DNA of 64,000 bases, taken from NCBI GenBank assembly GCA_016719465.1, contig JADJYY010000013.1:1-64000 (forward strand), given 5' to 3'. Source of the DNA: Hydrogenophilales bacterium (lineage in GTDB: Bacteria; Pseudomonadota; Gammaproteobacteria; Burkholderiales; Thiobacillaceae). Below the pieces are notes generated by a model. The model searched no databases, was not told where the DNA came from, and worked only from the letters and a program-made list of their open reading frames with translations. Shown piece after piece: positions 15,357 through 22,509 of the stretch; position 1 is the stretch's first letter; every line of letters starts with the position of its first letter. A program made the translations under genes and the position numbers.

Positions 15357-16117
15357 CGCATCCTCCGGATCAGCAGGCGGGAGCGGGAGAGGTCGTCGAG
15401 TTCGATCACTTCATCGAACGCCAGGCCGGGAACCGCAAAGCTGTTGCTGATGAACAGGCTGCCGGGCTTCATTTCCGCCTCGGCCTTTTGCCAGAGCCGG
15501 GCCATGGGGGCGGGGGAAAGGTAGGCATAGACCACGTCGCAGCCGGAGAGATCGGCATCCCACAGGCTGCCCAGGCGGATGTCGGCGCGACGCCAAAGCC
15601 TGACGCGGGCGATAAGCCAGTTGAGGGGGGCGGCTTCCACACCCTCCAGGCGGGCGTCGGGCCGGGCACGGCGCACCCCGGCCAGGGGACCGCCCAGGCC
15701 GCAGCCCAGGTCCATGAGACGGCCGTTGCCGGGCAGGCGGCGGGCCAGTTCCCGGGCCGCGGCGGCGCTGGAAAGATAAAGCGGGACGCGGGTGCGAACG
15801 GCGCCCAGGGAGGTCAGGGCCAGCGCCAGGAACCCCGCCAGGAACCAGCGGGAATCCAGGTCGGCGGCCAGGCCGAGCCACAGCAGGGGAACGAAGGTCA
15901 GGTTGATCAGGCGCCACCAGGACGGCAGTCGCCAGTGGATGGCGAGGGCGGCGGCCACCACGCCGACGAGCATGGCCAGGGCGGGGAGGGGAAGGGGGGC
16001 GCCGCTGGTCAGCAGGACGGCCGCCAGGGCGAGGCCGGGAAGTTGGGCCAGCAGGGCGGCCAGGGCCGGCGGCAGGCGGAGCATGGACGGTGACGACAGG
16101 GCGTCAGCGCTTGACAT
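15353..16117 (-). CDS. Membrane-anchored class I SAM methyltransferase-like protein
   Basis: 254 residues from ATG 16117, or 243 from ATG 16084, which would avoid a 14-base overlap with motB. The first 110 residues contain three to four hydrophobic stretches (ALAALLAQLPGLALAAVLL, ALAMLVGVVAAALAIHW, LTFVPLLWLGLAADL), so it is an inner-membrane protein. A SAM-binding core follows: LMDLGCGLGGPLAGV (motif I), LEGVEAAPLNWL and DVVYAYLSP. The substrate is unknown. It is placed between motB and the HDOD gene with overlaps at both ends, which implies an operon. Family call from motif I is firm. Confidence 0.7.
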   Translation of the reverse strand: MSSADALSSPSMLRLPPALAALLAQLPGLALAAVLLTSGAPLPLPALAMLVGVVAAALAIHWRLPSWWRLINLTFVPLLWLGLAADLDSRWFLAGFLALALTSLGAVRTRVPLYLSSAAAARELARRLPGNGRLMDLGCGLGGPLAGVRRARPDARLEGVEAAPLNWLIARVRLWRRADIRLGSLWDADLSGCDVVYAYLSPAPMARLWQKAEAEMKPGSLFISNSFAVPGLAFDEVIELDDLSRSRLLIRRMR

Positions 16118-17006
16118 CCAGTGTCTCCGCCACTTCCTTGGCCGTGCTGGCCTCGACCTGGCGCGATTCCCTGGTGATGGCTTCCTCGGCCTTCTTGTTC
16201 ATGACGATGATGGAGATGCGCCGGTTCACCGGGGAGTTGGGGTTTTCCTTGTCGAAGGGGATGGCGGAACCGAGCCCCACCACGCGCAGGACCTTGCCGT
16301 CCTCCAGGCCGCCGGCCACCAGTTCGCGCCGGGAGGCGTTGGCGCGGTCGGCGGACAGTTCCCAGTTGCTGTAGCCCGCCTCGCCGCCGGAGTAGGGCAC
16401 CGCGTCGGTGTGGCCGGAGAGGCTGATCCGGTTGGGCACTTCGTTCAGGGTGCGGCCGATCTCCCGCAGGACGTCCCGGGTATAGGGCTTCATGACGGCG
16501 CCGCCGGAATCGAACATGGGCCGGTTCTGGTCGTCCACGATCTGGATGCGCAGGCCCTCGCTGGTGATGTCCAGTTTGAGCTGCTTCTTGAACTGGGCCA
16601 TCTTGGCGTTGTTGTCGATGGCCTTCTCCAGCTTGGCTTTGAGGTCCTGCAAGCGGGCGGATTCCTGGCGCTCCTGATCGGCCCGCGAGGTGGAGGTTTC
16701 GATTTCCCCCTTCTTGACCTGGCCGGCGCGGCGGGTGAGATCCGTGCCGCCGCCCTGGATCAGGCTGGTGGCGTCCCCGGAGCCCGAACCGCCGGTCATG
16801 GCCACCTTCATGGGGGTCTTGAAGTACTCGGAGATGCCTTCCAGCTTGGCCTTCGTCGCCGAGCCCAGCAGCCACATGAGCAGGAAGAAGGCCATCATGG
16901 CGGTCACGAAATCGGCGTAGGCGATCTTCCAGGCGCCGCCATGGGCACCGCCGCCCGCCTTCTTGATGCGCTTGATGACTATGGGTCTTTGGGAATCGTC
17001 AGCCAT
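16104..17006 (-). CDS. motB: Flagellar motor stator protein MotB
   Basis: 300 residues. A positively charged N-terminus (IKRIKKAGG) precedes a single membrane helix with the proton-binding Asp32 in KIAYADFVTAMMAFFLLMWLL. A plug/linker region follows, then a C-terminal OmpA-like peptidoglycan-binding domain (about 150-290: DSGGAVMKPY, LSGHTDAVPYS, NWELSADRAN, PVNRRISIIVM). With MotA it forms the torque-generating ion channel; Asp32 suggests proton drive. It starts 38 bases after motA, and the two are surely co-transcribed. Length and motifs are complete. Confidence 0.96.
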   Translation of the reverse strand: MADDSQRPIVIKRIKKAGGGAHGGAWKIAYADFVTAMMAFFLLMWLLGSATKAKLEGISEYFKTPMKVAMTGGSGSGDATSLIQGGGTDLTRRAGQVKKGEIETSTSRADQERQESARLQDLKAKLEKAIDNNAKMAQFKKQLKLDITSEGLRIQIVDDQNRPMFDSGGAVMKPYTRDVLREIGRTLNEVPNRISLSGHTDAVPYSGGEAGYSNWELSADRANASRRELVAGGLEDGKVLRVVGLGSAIPFDKENPNSPVNRRISIIVMNKKAEEAITRESRQVEASTAKEVAETLDVKR

Positions 17007-17044
17007 CTTCCAGGCTCCACTCGCTATGCGTTATCCGCCACGGG

Positions 17045-17905
17045 CTACTTGCCCTTGCGCGCCTTGATGTCTTCCTCCAGTTCGCGGAAGGACGGCCGTT
17101 CCGTGGAGAACAGCACCTTGCGACCGAACTCGGCGCAGGTCTGGGGCGCGAAGCCGTTGAGGGAAGACAGCAGGATGACCTTGACGGTCTGGTAAACCTT
17201 GGTGGATTCGGCGGCCTTGCCCTCCAGCACGGTGGCGAGGGGGGCGACGAAGCCGTAGGAAAGCAGGATGCCGAGGAAGGTGCCCACCAGGGCGTGGGCG
17301 ATGAGGATGCCCAGTTCGGACGGGGGCAGGTGCAGGGATTCCATGGTGTGCACCACGCCCATCACCGCCGCCACGATGCCGAAGGCGGGCATGCCGTCCG
17401 CCAGTTTGGACACGGCGTGGGAGGCATGCATTTCCTCGTGGTGATGGGTTTCGATTTCCGCGTCCATGAGGTTTTCGATTTCCATGGCGTTGAGGTTGCC
17501 GCCCACCATCATGCGCATGTAGTCGGTGATGAAATCGACCAGATGGTGATTCGCCAGGATGTTGGGGTACTTGGAGAAGATGGCGCTCTTGTCCGGCTCC
17601 TCCACGTCGCCTTCCAGGGACATGAGGCCTTCCTTGCGGGCCTTGGCCAGAAGCTCGAACAGCAGGCCGATGAGCTCCATGTAGAAGGCCTTGGTGTACT
17701 TGGAACCCTTGAAGCAACTGGCGATGCCCCCCAGCGTGTGCTTCATGCCATGGGCGTTGTTGGCGGCGATGAAGGCGCCGAAGGCGCCGCCGCCGATCAT
17801 CACCAGTTCCAGGGGCTGGAACAGCGCCGCCAGGTGGCCTCCCGCCATGGCGAAGCCGCCGAACACGCCTACCAGTGCAACCGCCCAGCCGATGATCACG
17901 AACAT
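17045..17905 (-). CDS. motA: Flagellar motor stator protein MotA
   Basis: 286 residues with four hydrophobic helices: two near the N-terminus (FVIIGWAVALVGVFGGF and LELVMIGGGAFGAFI) and two at about 170-230 (GIVAAVMGVVHTM, ALVGTFLGILLSYGF). The large cytoplasmic loop carries the charged ARKEGLMSLEGDVEEP segment that contacts FliG in the rotor. It forms the stator ring around MotB in the inner membrane. No flagellar class genes are nearby in the window, only motB. The start has a good GGAGAA Shine-Dalgarno. rnhB ends upstream 18 bases away. Confidence 0.96.
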   Translation of the reverse strand: MFVIIGWAVALVGVFGGFAMAGGHLAALFQPLELVMIGGGAFGAFIAANNAHGMKHTLGGIASCFKGSKYTKAFYMELIGLLFELLAKARKEGLMSLEGDVEEPDKSAIFSKYPNILANHHLVDFITDYMRMMVGGNLNAMEIENLMDAEIETHHHEEMHASHAVSKLADGMPAFGIVAAVMGVVHTMESLHLPPSELGILIAHALVGTFLGILLSYGFVAPLATVLEGKAAESTKVYQTVKVILLSSLNGFAPQTCAEFGRKVLFSTERPSFRELEEDIKARKGK

Positions 17906-17923
17906 GATCGGGTTCTCCTTTTT

Positions 17924-18511
17924 TTAGATCAGCGCCTTTTGCAGCAATCGTTTCACCGGTCCGAAGCTTTTCCGGTGGATGGGGCTCGGACCGTGGGATT
18001 CCAGGGCCGCCAGGTGATCCGGGGTGGGATAGCCGGCATGTCGCTCGAAACCGTAATCAGGGTAGATATCGGCCAGTCGGCGCATTTCTTTATCGCGTTC
18101 GGTCTTGGCCAGGATGGAGGCGGCGGAAATGCAGGGTTCGCTGGCGTCGCCCCGGACGATGGCGCGGGCGGGGATGGGCAGCTCGGGACAACGGTTGCCG
18201 TCGATCAGGGCCCGGGCCGCGGCCGGGTTCAGGCCCAGCACGGCGCGCCGCATGGCCAGCAGGCTGGCGCGCAGGATATTGAGCCGGTCGATCTCTTCCT
18301 CCGTCGCCCAGGCCACCGACCAGGCCAGGGCGTGGGCGCGGATCTCGCCCGCCAGGCGGACACGGCTGGGCTCGGGGATTTTCTTGGAATCCTTGAGGCC
18401 GGGGATGGGCCGGGCGGGATCCAGGATGACCGCGGCGGCATACACGGGGCCGGCGAGGGGGCCGCGCCCGGCTTCGTCGACGCCGCAGATCAGGCCGGCG
18501 CCGTCAGCCAT
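17924..18511 (-). CDS. rnhB: Ribonuclease HII
   Basis: 195 residues from ATG 18511; a TTG at 18517 is possible. It removes RNA from RNA-DNA hybrids, including single misincorporated ribonucleotides. Motifs: CGVDEAGRGPLAGPV with the catalytic Asp-Glu, LKDSKK, VRGDASEPCISAASI and the Asp in KTERD. The ATG overlaps the lpxB stop by eight bases (18504-18511), so it is the last translationally coupled gene of the lpx operon, an order common in proteobacteria (lpxB-rnhB). Confidence 0.95.
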   Translation of the reverse strand: MADGAGLICGVDEAGRGPLAGPVYAAAVILDPARPIPGLKDSKKIPEPSRVRLAGEIRAHALAWSVAWATEEEIDRLNILRASLLAMRRAVLGLNPAAARALIDGNRCPELPIPARAIVRGDASEPCISAASILAKTERDKEMRRLADIYPDYGFERHAGYPTPDHLAALESHGPSPIHRKSFGPVKRLLQKALI

Positions 18512-19712
18512 GGGCAAGCAGGGGGCGCAGGGCCTGGGCGATCAGGCGGGGCGTGTCGCGCTTGAGGCGGGCGCGCTGGATGCGGAATTCGTCGATCTGG
18601 GCCTGGCGGGCATCGGCATCGGCCAGCAGCTTGCCCAATGCCCGCGCCAGGTTTTCCGGGGTGGCGCGGTTCTGGAGGATTTCCGGCACCAGCTCGCGTC
18701 CCGCCATGATATTGGGCAGCCCGACCCAGGGCAGCATGGCCTGGCGTTTCATGATGTGCCAGGTCAGCCAGGGCACCTTGTAGGTGATGACATGGGGGCA
18801 ATCCAGCAGCAGGGCTTCCAGGGTGGCCGTGCCGGAGGCGATGAGGGCCACGTCCGCCGCCTGGAGGGCATCGTGGGAATGGCCGAACAGCATGCGCAGG
18901 GGCAGGTCGCGGGCGTCCGCCTGGTAGAGGGCCTGCTCGAACAGCAGGCGGGTTTCCCGGTTGACCAGCGGGATCAGGAAGCGGGTGTCCGGGCGGGTCT
19001 TGTGCAGTTCCCTGGCGGTCTCGATGAACAGCTTTGCCAGGGCCTTCAATTCCCCCGGCCGGCTGCCGGGCATGAGCACCAGGAATTCCTCATCCTGGGG
19101 CAAGCCCAATCGCTCCCTGGCCTGGAGCCGGCGGGGCTCGGGCAAGGCGTGGGCAACAGGGTGGCCGACATAGGTGGCCGGGATGCCGGCCTTCTGGAAC
19201 AGGGCTTCCTCGAAGGGAAAGATGAGCAGGACGTGGGATACCGCCTTGCGGATCTTTTCGATGCGCTTGGGGCGCCAGGCCCAGATGGAAGGACTGATGA
19301 AATGCACGGTGGGAATGCCGGCCCGTTTCAGGTCGGCCTCCAGCGACAGATTGAAATCCGGCGCGTCGACGCCGATGAACAGGCGGGGGGGCGCGGCGCG
19401 GAGTCGCGCTTTCAGCGCCGCGCGTATGCCCAGGATCTTGCGCAGGCTGCCCAGGGCCTCCACGTAGCCCCGCACCGAGAGCGCCTCCATGGGGAACAGG
19501 GAGCGGGCGCCCGCCGCCTGCATCTTGGGCCCGGCGATGCCGAAGAAGTCCGCCGCCAGCCCGGCCTGTTTCACCGCGTTGATCAACAGGCTGCCGAGAA
19601 GGTCGCCGGAGGCTTCTCCCGCGACGATGGCGACTTTAGGGTGAGGAGTGAGGAGTGAGGAGTGAGGGGTAGGGCCGGTGTCCGATACGGGGTTTCCCTC
19701 CTCACTCCTCAC
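18504..19712 (-). CDS. lpxB: Lipid-A-disaccharide synthase
   Basis: 402 residues if it starts at GTG 19712; the conserved protein begins near VAIVAGEASGDLLGS, where family members usually begin within a few residues of the start. It joins UDP-2,3-diacylglucosamine to lipid X at the inner-membrane surface. Other family features are FIGVDAPDFN, SPSIWAWRPKRIEKI, and the LLDCPHVITYK/LPNIMAGRELVPE C-terminal part. The first about 25 residues are translated from a heptamer inverted repeat lying between lpxA and lpxB, so no ordinary ATG is available and the start is uncertain. The frame is open up to 19868, across the lpxA 3' end. Confidence 0.92.
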   Translation of the reverse strand: MRSEEGNPVSDTGPTPHSSLLTPHPKVAIVAGEASGDLLGSLLINAVKQAGLAADFFGIAGPKMQAAGARSLFPMEALSVRGYVEALGSLRKILGIRAALKARLRAAPPRLFIGVDAPDFNLSLEADLKRAGIPTVHFISPSIWAWRPKRIEKIRKAVSHVLLIFPFEEALFQKAGIPATYVGHPVAHALPEPRRLQARERLGLPQDEEFLVLMPGSRPGELKALAKLFIETARELHKTRPDTRFLIPLVNRETRLLFEQALYQADARDLPLRMLFGHSHDALQAADVALIASGTATLEALLLDCPHVITYKVPWLTWHIMKRQAMLPWVGLPNIMAGRELVPEILQNRATPENLARALGKLLADADARQAQIDEFRIQRARLKRDTPRLIAQALRPLLAHG

Positions 19713-19726
19713 CCCTCTCTCCTCAC
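19641..19726. repeat. Inverted repeat built of tandem heptamers (GTGAGGA/TCCTCAC)
   Basis: The left arm has GTGAGGA three times in a row then GTGAGGG (19641-19668). The right arm (about 19696-19726) carries TCCTCAC, TCCTCAC, CCCTCTC, TCCTCAC. About 27 bases lie between. It has the same design as the elements at 13641 and 29059 with a different heptamer. It lies exactly between lpxA and lpxB and supplies the 5' coding part of lpxB. Confidence 0.85.
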
Positions 19727-19728
19727 CG

Positions 19729-20505
19729 TCAACGAACGATGCCACGTCCGGCATTCGCCAGGAAGTCCGCCAGCGGCTTGAGTTCGGGCAACTTTTCCGC
19801 CTCGGCCGCGATGGCGGTCTGGGCCTCGGCGAGGGAGAGGCCGGACTTGTACAGGGTCTTGTAGGCACGCTTGAGGCCGGCCAGGGCTTCCGGCGAGAAG
19901 CCGCGCCGCTTCAGGCCCTCGGAATTGACGCCGTGGGGCGCCAGGGGGTTGCCGGCGACGGTGAGGAAGGGCGGCACGTCCTGGCGCACCACCGAGGCGA
20001 TGCCGGTGATGACGTGGGCGCCGATGCGGCAGAACTGGTGCACGCCGGTGAAGCCGCCCAGGATGGCGTGGTCGTCGATATGGACGTGGCCGGCCAGGGT
20101 GGCGTTGTTGGCGAAAATGGTGTGGTCGCCCACCACGCAGTCATGGGCGATATGCACGTAGGCCATGATCCAGTTGTGGTGGCCCAGGCGGGTGACGCCC
20201 AGATCCTGGGCGGTGCCGGTGTTGAGGGTGCAGAACTCGCGGATGACGTTGTGGTCGCCGATCTCCAGGCGGGTGGGCTCGCCGGCGTACTTCTTGTCCT
20301 GGGGTTCCTCGCCGATGGAGCAGAACTGGAAGATGCGGTTGCCGGCGCCGATACGGGTGTGGCCGTTGATCACCACATGGGGACCGACGCGGGTGCCGTC
20401 GCCGATCTCCACGTGCTCCCCGACCAGGCTGTAGGCGCCGATTTCCACATCCGCGCCCAGCCTGGCGCCGGGATGGACGAGGGCGGTGGGATGGATGCCG
20501 GCCAT
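19729..20505 (-). CDS. lpxA: UDP-N-acetylglucosamine O-acyltransferase
   Basis: 258 residues, normal length. It carries out the first step of lipid A synthesis, moving a 3-hydroxyacyl chain from ACP to UDP-GlcNAc. The left-handed beta helix shows as hexapeptide repeats (HPGARLGADVEIGAYSLVG, and so on, to about residue 190), with the catalytic His in the YVHIAHDCVVGDH region. The C-terminal helical domain (ALAGLKRAYKTLY) completes it. It follows fabZ with a four-base gap and precedes lpxB across a repeat. Confidence 0.96.
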   Translation of the reverse strand: MAGIHPTALVHPGARLGADVEIGAYSLVGEHVEIGDGTRVGPHVVINGHTRIGAGNRIFQFCSIGEEPQDKKYAGEPTRLEIGDHNVIREFCTLNTGTAQDLGVTRLGHHNWIMAYVHIAHDCVVGDHTIFANNATLAGHVHIDDHAILGGFTGVHQFCRIGAHVITGIASVVRQDVPPFLTVAGNPLAPHGVNSEGLKRRGFSPEALAGLKRAYKTLYKSGLSLAEAQTAIAAEAEKLPELKPLADFLANAGRGIVR

Positions 20506-20509
20506 GGCC

Positions 20510-20950
20510 TCAGTCCAGCTCTTTCAGGGTGCACATCAGTTCGGCTTCACAGGCCAGTGTGCCGTCCACCGTGGCCCTGGCGGCGAATTTCCAGATGCCC
20601 CGGGTGTGGCGCAGGATGCTCGCCTCCATGCGCAGCTGGTCGCCCGGCACCACCGGTCGCTTGAAGCGGGCACCGTCGATGCCGACGAAATAGATCACGG
20701 AATTTTCGGTGATCTCCTTGCCGGAACTGCTGAATGCCAGCAGGCCGGCGGTCTGGGCCAGGGCCTCGATCATGAGCACGCCGGGCATCACCGGGTGATG
20801 GGGAAAGTGGCCGGGGAAATGGGGCTCGTTCATGGTCACGTTCTTGATGGCCACCACCCGCTCGTTGGGCACCAGTTCCAGCACTCGATCCACCAGCAGG
20901 AACGGATAGCGGTGGGGGAGGTATTTCATGATCTGGGTAATGTCCATCAT
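20510..20950 (-). CDS. fabZ: 3-hydroxyacyl-ACP dehydratase FabZ
   Basis: 146 residues from ATG 20950, the first of two tandem ATG codons; using it gives an ATGA overlap with the lpxD stop. It dehydrates 3-hydroxyacyl-ACP in fatty acid synthesis and competes with LpxA/LpxD for substrate, hence the shared operon. Hot-dog fold signatures: YLPHRYPFLLVDRV, the catalytic His in EPHFPGHFPHHPVMPG and Glu in MIEALAQTAG. Confidence 0.96.
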   Translation of the reverse strand: MMDITQIMKYLPHRYPFLLVDRVLELVPNERVVAIKNVTMNEPHFPGHFPHHPVMPGVLMIEALAQTAGLLAFSSSGKEITENSVIYFVGIDGARFKRPVVPGDQLRMEASILRHTRGIWKFAARATVDGTLACEAELMCTLKELD

Positions 20951-21999
20951 TCCGCGTCGTCCTTGTCTAGATCGTTGATTCGGCTTTCCAGCGCTTTCAG
21001 GCGCCCCGCCAGGGCATCCAGGTGACGCAAGTGGGCCGCGTTTCGCAGCCAGTCCTCGTGGGGCATGAGGGGCATGACCGAGGTATAGACGCCGGGAGCG
21101 CGGAGGTTCTTCGCCACCACGCTGCCGCCGGATATGGTCACCTTGTCGGCGATGGCGATATGGCCGCTGATCATGGCCGCGCCGCTGATCTGGCAGTAGG
21201 CGCCGATGGAGGTGCTGCCGGCCATGCCGACGCAGGCGGCGATGGCGGTATGCCGGCCGATGCGGCAGTTGTGGGCGATGTGGATGAGGTTGTCCAGCTT
21301 GACGCCATCCTCGATCACCGTGTCGTCCAGGGCGCCCCGGTCGATGCAGGTATTGGCGCCGATCTCCACATCGTTGCCGATCACGACGCGGCCGATCTGG
21401 GGCACCTTCAGCCAGTGGCCGCCCTCTGGTTCGGCTTCCCAGGCCAGACCGAAGCCGTCGGAGCCGATGACACAGCCCGAATGCAGGACCGCCCGGTCGC
21501 CGACCACGCAAGCATGCTGGACCGTGACCCGGGGATGCAGCAGGCAATCCTCGCCGACGATGGCGCCGGGGCCGATGACGCCGCCGGCATGGATCAGGCT
21601 GCGGGCGCCCACCCGGGCCCCCGCGCCGATGCAGACGTGGGGGCCGACGCGGGCTTCGGCGTGGACATCGGCGTCCTCCGCGACCACGGCGGTGGGATGG
21701 ACGCCGACAGGCAGGCCGGGCTCGGGATGCAGCAGGGCCACCGCCCGGGCAAATGCCGCATGGGGATTGGCGACCGCCAGGCAGGCCTGGGGCAGGGTTT
21801 CGTTCAGGGATTCCGGGATGATCAGAACCCCCGCCCGGGAGGCGCGGGCCTGGGCGAGGTACTTGGCGCTGACCAGGAACGCGATCTGGTCGCCGTCCGC
21901 CCGGTCCAGGGATGCGGCACCCCGAATCAGCGTCCCGCCATCACCCCGTAGTGTTCCGCCCAGGCGGACCTGTAAATCGGCCAGCGTCAGGACAGGCAT
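20947..21999 (-). CDS. lpxD: UDP-3-O-(3-hydroxymyristoyl)glucosamine N-acyltransferase
   Basis: 350 residues. The N-terminal uridine-binding domain (about 1-100) includes ADGDQIAFLVSAKYLAQ. A long run of hexapeptide repeats forms the beta helix (about 105-300), with the catalytic His in NLIHIAHNCRIGRHTAIA. A C-terminal helix (LEDRLKALESRINDLDK-like) matches the ACP-binding extension. It adds the second acyl chain in lipid A synthesis. Its stop overlaps the fabZ start; skp lies seven bases upstream. Confidence 0.96.
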   Translation of the reverse strand: MPVLTLADLQVRLGGTLRGDGGTLIRGAASLDRADGDQIAFLVSAKYLAQARASRAGVLIIPESLNETLPQACLAVANPHAAFARAVALLHPEPGLPVGVHPTAVVAEDADVHAEARVGPHVCIGAGARVGARSLIHAGGVIGPGAIVGEDCLLHPRVTVQHACVVGDRAVLHSGCVIGSDGFGLAWEAEPEGGHWLKVPQIGRVVIGNDVEIGANTCIDRGALDDTVIEDGVKLDNLIHIAHNCRIGRHTAIAACVGMAGSTSIGAYCQISGAAMISGHIAIADKVTISGGSVVAKNLRAPGVYTSVMPLMPHEDWLRNAAHLRHLDALAGRLKALESRINDLDKDDAE

Positions 22000-22006
22000 G
22001 GAAACC

Positions 22007-22495
22007 TCAGCGGTCGAGGGCCTTCAGGACCCGCTCGGTGATATCCACCTTGGGGCTGGCGTACACCACGTTCTCGACGATCAGATCGAATTTTTCCTTC
22101 TCGGCGATTTCCACGATGGCCTTGCGGGCGCGGTCCTGGACGCCGGCGAATTCCTCGTTCTTGCGCTGGTTGAGGTCTTCCCGGAACTCGCGCTGGGCAT
22201 GCTGGATGTCGCGGGTCAGGTTGGCCAGATCCTTCTGCTTCTTGCCGCGGTCGGCCTCCGACATGGTCAGGCCTTCCTTTTCCAGGTGGTTTTGCAGTTC
22301 CCGCGCCTGCTTGACCTGTTTCTGAATTTCCTGCTCCCGGCTCTGGAATTCCTTCTCCAGCTTTTTTTGCGCCTTGACGGCGAGGGGAGATTCCCGGAAC
22401 AGCTTTTCCGTGTTGACGAAGCCGATCTTCAGGTCGGCGGCCAGGGACATGGCGGGAAAGGCCATGCAGAGAAGCAGTAATGCGATGCGTTTCAA
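22007..22495 (-). CDS. skp: Periplasmic chaperone Skp/OmpH
   Basis: 162 residues with a signal peptide (MKRIALLLLCMAFPAMSLAA). The mature protein begins DLKIGFVNTEKLFRES, the usual Skp opening, and has two long helices rich in Lys, Glu and Gln (KKLEKEFQSREQEIQ ... DLNQRKNEEFAGVQ) that form the tentacles of the trimer. It ends VVYASPKVDITERVLKALDR. It holds unfolded outer-membrane proteins on their way to BamA, encoded 14 bases upstream. Confidence 0.94.
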   Translation of the reverse strand: MKRIALLLLCMAFPAMSLAADLKIGFVNTEKLFRESPLAVKAQKKLEKEFQSREQEIQKQVKQARELQNHLEKEGLTMSEADRGKKQKDLANLTRDIQHAQREFREDLNQRKNEEFAGVQDRARKAIVEIAEKEKFDLIVENVVYASPKVDITERVLKALDR

Positions 22496-22509
22496 GGTGG
22501 GGCTCCTTG

